Shown here: piece by piece, positions 5,750-11,827 of the stretch
How the letters are laid out: the number at the start of each line of letters is the position of its first letter
How positions within the stretch are numbered: position 1 is the first letter of the stretch
Assembly: GCF_003525665.1 (NCBI RefSeq)
Contig: NZ_DQDX01000148.1
Location: forward strand, 1,844 to 13,670
Origin: Flavobacterium sp.
GTDB taxonomy: Bacteria > Bacteroidota > Bacteroidia > Flavobacteriales > Flavobacteriaceae
Reading direction: 5' to 3'
DNA: 11,827 nt
The notes under the pieces: generated by a model
The model's database searches: none
What the model was told of the DNA's origin: nothing
The model's input: the letters and a program-made list of their open reading frames with translations, nothing else
Position numbers and translations under genes: made by a program

Positions 5750-5805
5750 GTTTAAATTCGCAATCCCGAACTTTCGGAACACTAAAAATATAAAATAAAA
5801 CCATT

Positions 5806-8800
5806 ATGAGTTTCATAAATAGCATACTTAAAGCATTTGTAGGCGATAAATCTCAAAAAGACGTAAAGGCAATCCAACCTTTAGTTGTCAAAATAAAATC
5901 ATTTGAAAGTGCATTAATGGCATTGTCACACGATGAATTAAGAGCAAAAACTGTAACTTTCAAAGAAAAAATCAAGCTTGCAAGAGCCGAAAAAGATGCT
6001 AAAATTGCCGAACTTAAACTAAAAGCAGAAAACACAATTGACATTGATGACAGAGAAGACATCTACAATGCCATGGACGCTTTAGAAAAAGAAGCTTACG
6101 AAATTTCTGAAAAAGTATTAATGGAAATTCTTCCAGAAGCATTTGCTGTTGTGAAAGAAACTGCTAGACGTTTTAAAGAAAATTCAACAATTACAGTTAC
6201 ATCAACTGAAAAAGATAGAGAACTTTCGGCGACAAAACCTTACATTACTTTAGTTGGCGATCAAACCAATTGGTCAAACACTTGGAATGCTGCTGGAAAA
6301 GAAATTACTTGGGATATGATTCACTACGACGTTCAGTTGATTGGTGGTATCGTTCTTCACCAAGGAAAAATTTCTGAAATGCAAACAGGTGAAGGAAAAA
6401 CTCTAGTAGCGACACTTCCACTTTATTTAAATGCTTTGACTGGAAATGGCGTGCATTTAGTAACCGTGAATGACTATTTAGCAAAACGTGATAGTACATG
6501 GAAAGCACCTTTATTCGAATTCCACGGAATCACAGTAGATTGTATCGATAATCACTCTCCAAACTCTGTTGCAAGGAGAAAAGCTTATGAAGCCGACATT
6601 ACTTATGGAACAAATAACGAATTTGGATTTGATTACCTAAGAGATAACATGGCGCATTCGCCAGAAGATTTAGTTCAAAGAAAACACAATTATGCTATTG
6701 TCGATGAGGTTGACTCGGTATTAATTGATGATGCTAGAACGCCATTAATTATTTCTGGTCCGGTTCCAGACGGTGATCGTCACGAATTCAACGAATTAAA
6801 ACCAAAAATCGAAAATCTTTTCAATTTACAACGTCAGTTAGCCAACGGATTTTTAACCGAAGCTAAAAAACTTATTAAAGAAGGAAATACTAAAGATGGT
6901 GGTTTTCAATTATTAAGAGCCTATCGTGCTTATCCAAGAAACAAAGCATTAATTAAGTTTTTAAGTGAAGAAGGAATTAAACAATTACTTCAAAAAACTG
7001 AAAACGAATACATGCAAGACAACAATCGCAAGATGCCAATGGTTGACGAAGCATTGTATTTTGTAATTGAAGAAAAGAACAATCAAGTAGAATTATCTGA
7101 TAACGGAATTAAATTCTTATCACAAGATACCGATGATACGTTTTTCGTTCTTCCAGATATTGGAACAGAAATTGCCAACATCGAAAAACAAAACCTTGAA
7201 AAAGATCAAGAAGCAGAAGCTAAAGAGAAATTATTTCAAGATTTTGCAGTAAAATCAGAGCGAATTCATACACTTACGCAGTTATTGAAAGCCTACACTA
7301 TATTCGAAAAAGATACAGAATATGTTATCATGGACAATAAAGTGATGATTGTAGATGAATCTACAGGTCGTATCATGGATGGTCGTCGTTATTCTGATGG
7401 ATTACACCAAGCTATTGAGGCAAAAGAAAACGTAACGATTGAAGCTGCAACACAAACATTTGCTACAATTACCTTGCAAAATTATTTCCGTATGTACAGC
7501 AAATTGGCTGGTATGACCGGAACTGCAGTAACAGAAGCTGGTGAGTTATGGCAAATTTATAAATTAGACGTAGTAGAAATTCCGACCAACAGAGGAATGG
7601 CTCGTAAAGATAAAGAAGATTTAATTTACCGTTCGGTTCGTGAAAAATTCAATGCAGTAATTGAAGATGTAACGCAACTTTCTGCAGCTGGAAGACCAGT
7701 TTTAATTGGAACAACGTCAGTAGAAATTTCAGAATTATTAAGTCGAATGTTAAAAATGCGCGGTGTTAATCACAACGTTTTGAATGCGAAAATGCACAAA
7801 AGTGAAGCAGAAATTGTTGCCGAAGCTGGAAAACCTGGTGTAGTAACAATTGCAACCAATATGGCTGGTCGTGGAACCGATATCAAACTAACTCCAGAAG
7901 TAAAAGCTGCTGGTGGTTTAGCAATTATTGGTACAGAACGTCACGATTCACGTCGTGTTGACCGTCAGTTGCGTGGTCGTGCTGGTCGTCAAGGTGATCC
8001 AGGAAGTTCACAATTTTATGTTTCGCTTGAAGATAACTTAATGCGTTTATTTGGTTCCGATAGAGTTGCAAAAGTAATGGACAGAATGGGATTGAAAGAA
8101 GGTGAAGTTATCCAACATTCTATGATGACTAAATCTATTGAAAGAGCTCAGAAAAAAGTAGAAGAAAACAACTTTGGTACACGTAAACGTTTATTAGAAT
8201 ATGATGACGTTATGAATGCGCAACGTGAAGTAGTTTACAAACGTCGTCGTCACGCTTTGCATGGTGAACGTCTAAAATTAGACATTGCCAACATGATGTA
8301 CGACACTTGCGAAGTTATCGTTGGTGACAACAAAGCATCAGGAGATTTTAAAAATTTCGAATTTGAATTGATTCGCTATTTCTCTATTACTTCTCCAATT
8401 TCTGAAGGTGATTTTTCTAAATTATCTGAAACAGAAATTACAGGTAAAGTTTATAAAGCAGCAATGCACTATTATACTGAAAAAACCGAAAGAAGTGCAC
8501 GTGAGGCTTTCCCAATTATTGCAAATGTTTATGAGCAAGAAGGAAATAAATTTGAACGAATTATTGTTCCATTTACAGACGGAATTAAATCGTTGAATGT
8601 GGTTACCGATTTGAAAAAAGCTTACGAATCTAATGGTGCACAATTGGTTGCCGATTTTGAGAAAAATATCACTCTAGCGATAGTTGATGAAGCTTGGAAA
8701 AAACACTTACGTAAAATGGACGAGCTGAAACAATCGGTTCAATTGGCAGTTCACGAACAAAAAGATCCATTGCTAATTTACAAATTGGAAGCATTCAAAT

Positions 8801-9159
8801 TGTTTAGAACAATGCTTGATGGCGTAAATAAAGAAGTAATTTCATTTTTATTTAAAGGTGATTTACCTCAACAACAAAACAACATCCAAGAAGCTAGCAC
8901 TGAAGTACGTCAGAAAGAAAATTACACTGAATCTAGAAGTGAAATTCCAAACAGTGATGAACTTGCAGAACAAAACAGAGAAGCTGGACAAACGCAACAA
9001 CGTCAAGTAACAGAAACCATTGTTCGTGATCAACCAAAAATTAATCGCAATGACAATGTAACTATTAAACAAGTTGCAACCGGAAAAACCGAAACTATGA
9101 AATTTAAAAAAGCCGAAAGTTTATTAGCCACTGGCGAATGGGTTTTGGTTAATGAATAA
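5806..9159 (+). CDS. secA: Preprotein translocase ATPase SecA
   Basis: SecA is the cytoplasmic and membrane-peripheral motor that drives unfolded preproteins through SecYEG. This copy is 1117 residues against about 900 in E. coli, which is normal for Bacteroidota. Walker A MQTGEGKT is at 192-199 (near 102 in E. coli, so about 90 extra N-terminal residues, including the charged helix 45-100). Walker B DEVD is at 300-303. The preprotein cross-linking region carries an insertion of about 60-90 residues around 335-430. GMTGTA (569-574), NMAGRGTD (685-692) and GRAGRQGDPGSSQF (724-737) mark the second ATPase domain; the helical scaffold and wing follow. The Gln/Glu-rich tail from about 1025 lacks the Cys-rich zinc motif that binds SecB in many SecAs. 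The ATG is 56 bases after the preceding terminator. Only a degenerate -7 box (TAAATTCG, 5753-5760) is seen upstream. Confidence 0.98.
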   Translation: MSFINSILKAFVGDKSQKDVKAIQPLVVKIKSFESALMALSHDELRAKTVTFKEKIKLARAEKDAKIAELKLKAENTIDIDDREDIYNAMDALEKEAYEISEKVLMEILPEAFAVVKETARRFKENSTITVTSTEKDRELSATKPYITLVGDQTNWSNTWNAAGKEITWDMIHYDVQLIGGIVLHQGKISEMQTGEGKTLVATLPLYLNALTGNGVHLVTVNDYLAKRDSTWKAPLFEFHGITVDCIDNHSPNSVARRKAYEADITYGTNNEFGFDYLRDNMAHSPEDLVQRKHNYAIVDEVDSVLIDDARTPLIISGPVPDGDRHEFNELKPKIENLFNLQRQLANGFLTEAKKLIKEGNTKDGGFQLLRAYRAYPRNKALIKFLSEEGIKQLLQKTENEYMQDNNRKMPMVDEALYFVIEEKNNQVELSDNGIKFLSQDTDDTFFVLPDIGTEIANIEKQNLEKDQEAEAKEKLFQDFAVKSERIHTLTQLLKAYTIFEKDTEYVIMDNKVMIVDESTGRIMDGRRYSDGLHQAIEAKENVTIEAATQTFATITLQNYFRMYSKLAGMTGTAVTEAGELWQIYKLDVVEIPTNRGMARKDKEDLIYRSVREKFNAVIEDVTQLSAAGRPVLIGTTSVEISELLSRMLKMRGVNHNVLNAKMHKSEAEIVAEAGKPGVVTIATNMAGRGTDIKLTPEVKAAGGLAIIGTERHDSRRVDRQLRGRAGRQGDPGSSQFYVSLEDNLMRLFGSDRVAKVMDRMGLKEGEVIQHSMMTKSIERAQKKVEENNFGTRKRLLEYDDVMNAQREVVYKRRRHALHGERLKLDIANMMYDTCEVIVGDNKASGDFKNFEFELIRYFSITSPISEGDFSKLSETEITGKVYKAAMHYYTEKTERSAREAFPIIANVYEQEGNKFERIIVPFTDGIKSLNVVTDLKKAYESNGAQLVADFEKNITLAIVDEAWKKHLRKMDELKQSVQLAVHEQKDPLLIYKLEAFKLFRTMLDGVNKEVISFLFKGDLPQQQNNIQEASTEVRQKENYTESRSEIPNSDELAEQNREAGQTQQRQVTETIVRDQPKINRNDNVTIKQVATGKTETMKFKKAESLLATGEWVLVNE

Positions 9160-9192
9160 AAAATAGATTGCAAATTGCAGTTTAAAAATAAT

Positions 9193-9226
9193 ATCCTCAA
9201 TTGTGAAAGCAGTTGGGGATTTTTTA
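9193..9226 (+). terminator. Rho-independent terminator after secA
   Basis: ATCCTCAATTG (9193-9203) pairs with CAGTTGGGGAT (9210-9220) through eleven pairs including two G-U wobbles, with a 6-base loop and a T-run at 9220-9225. It lies 34 bases after the secA stop. It overlaps the extended TTG-start reading of the next frame, which supports the later ATG at 9249 for that gene. Confidence 0.8.
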
Positions 9227-9228
9227 TT

Positions 9229-9236
9229 TATATTTG
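9229..9236 (+). promoter_or_regulatory. Candidate -7 box for the secreted-protein gene
   Basis: TATATTTG matches TAnnTTTG and sits right after the secA terminator, 20 bases before the ATG at 9249. The leader would be very short. No TTG is found at a good -33 distance, so support is limited. Confidence 0.35.
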
Positions 9237-9248
9237 GTAAAACAATTT

Positions 9249-9830
9249 ATGAAAAAGCAAATTATCTTTTTACTAGCTTGTATTCTTTTTACAACTATTT
9301 CTTTCTCGCAAGATTTGAATGCTTTAAAAGCAGAAATACAAAAAACGTATGATGCTACAATCGCTTTAAATTATGATAAAATCCTAGATTATACTTATCC
9401 AAAACTTTACAAATTTATACCTAGGGATAAGATGAAAGAAGCTTTAATAGCAACTTTTAATGGTACCGATGAAATGAAAGTTAAGATACTAGCTGTTGAT
9501 CCTAACTTTAATTATGGTGAAATAAAAACAATCGATGACCAAAAAATTTGTCTTGTGAAACATAATCTTTCTATGGAATTAACGTTAAAAGAAACCTTAG
9601 AAGAGGAAGATGTTGAAATGATGATTGATTTACTAAAATCTACCATGGAAACAGAAGACATAACATTTGATAAGGAGAAAACAACTTTCAAAATCAATAA
9701 AATAGCAACAATGATAGCCATTTCTGATGAACTAACTAATAATCAATGGCGCTTTTTAAACAAAGACAAAGAAAATAAATTGATGGCAATGCTTTTAAAT
9801 AAAAAAGTAGTAAAAGAATTAGGATTATAA
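9249..9830 (+). CDS. Secreted protein of unknown function
   Basis: The 193-residue protein has a clear type I signal peptide: Lys at 2-3, a hydrophobic core to about residue 17, and a likely cut after SFS before Gln21. It should therefore be exported by Sec and be periplasmic or extracellular. The mature part opens with a helical stretch followed by LDYTYPKLYKFIPRDKMKEAL, which looks like the first helices of NTF2-like or SnoaL-like cone folds. That is a guess. It then has alternating beta-like segments and a Glu-rich stretch around residues 115-125. I see no catalytic motif. I chose ATG 9249 over an in-frame TTG at 9213 because the earlier start lies in the secA terminator hairpin and would bury the signal peptide. 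It may be co-transcribed with the small gene 18 bases downstream. Confidence 0.82.
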   Translation: MKKQIIFLLACILFTTISFSQDLNALKAEIQKTYDATIALNYDKILDYTYPKLYKFIPRDKMKEALIATFNGTDEMKVKILAVDPNFNYGEIKTIDDQKICLVKHNLSMELTLKETLEEEDVEMMIDLLKSTMETEDITFDKEKTTFKINKIATMIAISDELTNNQWRFLNKDKENKLMAMLLNKKVVKELGL

Positions 9831-9848
9831 ACTTAACACAATCATATC

Positions 9849-9959
9849 ATGGCAAAAAGTCAAGACGCAAAAAAAACTGTAAAAAAAGAACCTCTTAAAA
9901 CGGCTAAAGAAAAAAAAGAGGAAAAACGAGCTAAGAAAAACACTCCAAAGAGAGATTAA
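9849..9959 (+). CDS. 36-residue lysine-rich basic protein
   Basis: An ATG at 9849 opens a frame of 36 codons ending in TAA (9957-9959). It reads MAKSQDAKKTVKKEPLKTAK and then a Lys/Glu/Arg tail. Thirteen Lys and two Arg against six acidic residues make it strongly basic, and it has no signal peptide or hydrophobic segment, so nucleic-acid or ribosome association is conceivable but unproven. Support for real coding comes from its position, starting 18 bases after the previous stop and ending 7 bases before a strong terminator, and from the regular codon pattern. From memory, similar short MAKS-type Lys-rich proteins occur in flavobacteria. It is probably co-transcribed with the secreted-protein gene. 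Confidence 0.65.
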   Translation: MAKSQDAKKTVKKEPLKTAKEKKEEKRAKKNTPKRD

Positions 9960-9966
9960 TAAATAG

Positions 9967-9997
9967 AAACGCTTATAAAATTATAAGCGTTTTTTTT
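9967..9997 (+). terminator. Strong rho-independent terminator after the lysine-rich gene
   Basis: AAACGCTTATAA (9967-9978) is perfectly complementary to TTATAAGCGTTT (9981-9992), followed by T residues to 9997. The A-run on the left side means it could also terminate minus-strand transcription. It ends the 9249-9959 transcription unit. Confidence 0.88.
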
Positions 9998-10415
9998 ATT
10001 CTTAAATCACACACAATAACTATAAAATCACTCTGCACTTCAAATTAATTCTATTCAACTCAGAATTCATTCATTGCTATTATCACAAAATCAAGCTTAT
10101 TCCTGACGGCTTTTTTGAATTTAATTGGTCAAAACATCAAAATTACTGCGTTTAATTAATCGAAAGATGCGATGAAATAACCAATTAAACAGACGAAAAG
10201 CATCAATTTTTGTTTATTTATAAAAAATCGCAAAAATATTATTTTTATCAGTTTTCTTACTTTATCCTTCATTTCTTGAGTATTACGTTACCTAAATAGG
10301 TTATAACTATCAATGTTATTTTTTAATTCTTAATTACCCGAAATTTTACAATCCAAACATGGTAATTATGTATGATTTTAAAATTACGATGTAAACCTAG
10401 TCGGTATGAAAGGCC
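9998..10415. other. Long AT-rich gap upstream of the OmpA gene, with inverted repeats
   Basis: No convincing gene is present on either strand. Visible structure includes TTTAATTGGT (10120-10129) with its exact complement ACCAATTAAA (10180-10189). There is also a short operator-like palindrome ACCTA-AA-TAGGT (10290-10301) next to GTTATAAC (10300-10307), and TAATTACC (10331-10338) with GGTAATTA (10361-10368). They lie upstream of the OmpA promoter and could be regulatory, but in DNA this AT-rich some repeats are expected by chance. A weak AAGC/GCTT hairpin with T-run lies near 10093-10116. Confidence 0.4.
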
Positions 10416-10423
10416 TATCTTTG
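10416..10423 (+). promoter_or_regulatory. -7 promoter box of the OmpA-family gene
   Basis: TATCTTTG matches TAnnTTTG exactly, 58 bases before the ATG. Transcription would start near 10428-10430 with a leader of about 45 bases that ends in an A/T-rich stretch without a Shine-Dalgarno sequence. No clear TTG is seen at -33. Confidence 0.55.
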
Positions 10424-10473
10424 CAGGAAAATCTCACTAAAAAAGAGAACGAGTTTAATTAAATTAAAGAATT

Positions 10474-11724
10474 ATGAAGAAGAATTTACTATTATTATCC
10501 TTTTTAATGATTTCTATTGCAAATGTAAATGCACAAGAAACAGAAAAAAAAGAATCAGGTTTTGACAAATGGTCAATTGAATTAAATGGCGGAGTTAACA
10601 AACCATCAAGAACATTGAGTTCTGGTTATTTTACTAAAACGTTTAATTTATTTCACGCAGATTTAGGAGTTAGATATATGTTTAACCCAAAATTTGGTAT
10701 GAAATTAGATTTTGGATATGATAAATTTGAAGATGGACACTCAAGTGCACCTTTTGAAAGTACTTACTTAAGAACAAGTTTACAAGGTGTTGTAAATATT
10801 GGTAGAGTTTTAAACTTTGAAACTTGGACTAACACATTTGGTTTATTAGCACATGGTGGATTTGGTGCTTCTCAATTAACGTCAAAAAATGGTTTTCAAG
10901 GTGAAGATTACATGGGTAACGGAATTCTTGGATTAACTGGTCAAATCAAGTTAAACAATAGTATCGTTTTAACTGGAGATATCACTGGAATTGCTAACGG
11001 AAAGCAACAAAACAACTTTGATGGAATGGGCCAAGTAACTACTAGCGCAATTGATGGAATTGTTATGAATGCATCTGTTGGTTTAACGTTCTACCTTGGT
11101 AAAAACGAAAAACATGCTGACTGGTATTTTGAAAACAAAACAGATGAAATTGAAGCATTAGAAAAAAGACTTGCATTCCTTGAAACTGGTCTTGCAGATA
11201 CTGACAAAGATGGTGTTGCAGATTTATATGATTTAGAACCAAATTCTACAACTGGAGTTGCTGTTAATTCTAAAGGACAAGCTGTTGATGTTAACAAAAA
11301 TGGTGTTCCAGACGAATTAGAACGTTATTTAGACAAAACTTACGGTCAAAATGGTAATGCTACTGCTTCAAACGGTACTATTGAAGAATTAATCAACGGT
11401 GGATTTGTAAATGTTTACTTCGATTTTAATTCTGATACACCAACAAGCACATCACTTTCAGGAGTTGATTTCTTAGTGAAATACCTTAAAGCTAATCCTT
11501 CTAAAAATGCTCAAATTATTGGATATGCAGACGAAGTTGGTGACGTAAGTTACAATAAAGCTCTATCTCAAAGAAGAGCTGATGCTGTTAAAAACATTGC
11601 AATTAATTCAGGAATTAATGCTTCAAGATTAACTGTAGTTGCTAATGGTGAAGATAGTTCTGTGAACAAAGATTCTAAAGAAGCGCGTCAAATTGTAAGA
11701 AGAGTTACTTTCTCTGTAAAATAA
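10474..11724 (+). CDS. OmpA-family outer-membrane protein with TSP3 calcium repeats
   Basis: This 416-residue protein should anchor the outer membrane to peptidoglycan. A signal peptide (1-20, cut after VNA before Gln21) is followed by a beta-barrel region to about residue 210. The barrel shows alternating aromatic strands such as FHADLGVRYMF and ends at SVGLTFYLG. A linker with a short coiled coil (DEIEALEKRLAFLE) leads to thrombospondin type 3-like Ca-binding segments DTDKDGVADLYD (242-253) and DVNKNGVPDE (272-281). The OmpA C-terminal domain spans about 314-416 (VYFDFNS...). Asp353 in GYADE and Arg368 in LSQRRA are 15 residues apart, like the peptidoglycan-binding D271/R286 of E. coli OmpA. 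Export requires SecA. The gene has its own promoter and terminator. It resembles flavobacterial P60-type OmpA proteins. Confidence 0.95.
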   Translation: MKKNLLLLSFLMISIANVNAQETEKKESGFDKWSIELNGGVNKPSRTLSSGYFTKTFNLFHADLGVRYMFNPKFGMKLDFGYDKFEDGHSSAPFESTYLRTSLQGVVNIGRVLNFETWTNTFGLLAHGGFGASQLTSKNGFQGEDYMGNGILGLTGQIKLNNSIVLTGDITGIANGKQQNNFDGMGQVTTSAIDGIVMNASVGLTFYLGKNEKHADWYFENKTDEIEALEKRLAFLETGLADTDKDGVADLYDLEPNSTTGVAVNSKGQAVDVNKNGVPDELERYLDKTYGQNGNATASNGTIEELINGGFVNVYFDFNSDTPTSTSLSGVDFLVKYLKANPSKNAQIIGYADEVGDVSYNKALSQRRADAVKNIAINSGINASRLTVVANGEDSSVNKDSKEARQIVRRVTFSVK

Positions 11725-11744
11725 TTTACGTTTCAATATAATAG

Positions 11745-11777
11745 AAAACCGCTGTAATTGCTACAGCGGTTTTTTTT
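11745..11777 (+). terminator. Rho-independent terminator after the OmpA-family gene
   Basis: AAAACCGCTGTA (11745-11756) is exactly complementary to TACAGCGGTTTT (11762-11773), with loop ATTGC and T residues continuing to 11777. It starts 20 bases after the stop codon. The symmetric A and T runs make it able to work in both directions. The remaining 50 bases of the window are AT-rich with no visible feature. Confidence 0.92.
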
Positions 11778-11827
11778 GTATCTAATTCTTAAATTTTGAA
11801 ATAAAATAAAAAAGTAAATAGTTTATT

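Noticed and set aside
5508..5825. Minus-strand open frame of 105 codons opposite the DUF2795 gene and terminator
   Set aside because: It is antisense to a conserved gene, spans a terminator, and its Phe/Ile/Lys-rich translation is typical of the opposite strand of AT-rich coding DNA.
9213..9248. TTG start that would extend the secreted protein by 12 residues
   Set aside because: It lies inside the secA terminator hairpin and would place extra residues before a well-formed signal peptide.
10096..10105. CTTATTCCTG shared with the structured element at 4539-4548
   Set aside because: A 10-base match between two places in 11.8 kb is not surprising, and the flanking bases do not match.
10231..10238. 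Minus-strand TATTTTTG box in the pre-OmpA gap
   Set aside because: No TTG at the -33 position and no gene downstream on that strand; the gap is so AT-rich that such a match is expected by chance.
10359..10394. 11-codon open frame (MVIMYDFKITM) upstream of the OmpA gene
   Set aside because: It ends before the predicted -7 box, so it is not on the OmpA transcript, and it is too short to support.
10456..10470. 15-base sequence TAATTAAATTAAAGA shared with 96-110
   Set aside because: Both copies are pure low-complexity A/T near gene starts; a shared element is not needed to explain them.

Overview
The window reads as chromosomal DNA from a member of the Bacteroidota, most likely a Flavobacterium-like species. 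It is AT-rich. Several genes are preceded by the Bacteroidota -7 box TAnnTTTG, and start codons lack a Shine-Dalgarno sequence. The long 1117-residue SecA, the TSP3-containing OmpA protein and the small acidic DUF2795 protein also fit this group. Family names come from motif reading and memory, not from a database search.

Layout: (1) Bases 1-102 are the 3' end of an unidentified gene and contain a perfect 34-base palindrome touching the window edge. (2) 158-2014 is a Uup-type ABC-F ATPase. It is followed by a mirrored CACAGAG/CTCTGTG repeat cluster that holds a promoter, then by a class I SAM methyltransferase (2105-2884). (3) A convergent terminator separates these from a minus-strand lipoprotein gene (2942-3619). 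(4) Divergent from that gene is a MacB/LolD-type transporter ATPase (3782-4480) without an adjacent permease. After it come a hairpin-rich intergenic element, a PduO-type cobalamin adenosyltransferase (4705-5274), a DUF2795 protein (5478-5699) and secA (5806-9159). (5) A secreted protein of unknown function (9249-9830) and a 36-residue lysine-rich protein (9849-9959) follow. (6) After a strong terminator and a long AT-rich gap comes an OmpA-family outer-membrane protein (10474-11724) with its own terminator.

Most genes appear to be separate transcription units with their own promoters and terminators rather than one operon. The shared theme is cell-envelope and housekeeping function: SecA exports the lipoprotein, the OmpA protein and the secreted protein, and the MacB/LolD-like ATPase probably serves an inner-membrane permease encoded elsewhere. 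I found no CRISPR array, tRNA, rRNA, transposase, phage gene or defence system, and no convincing new multigene system. The points of interest are small: repeat-derived regulatory DNA, a palindrome inside coding sequence, a heptamer repeat inside a gene, a structured intergenic element, and small or uncharacterised proteins.
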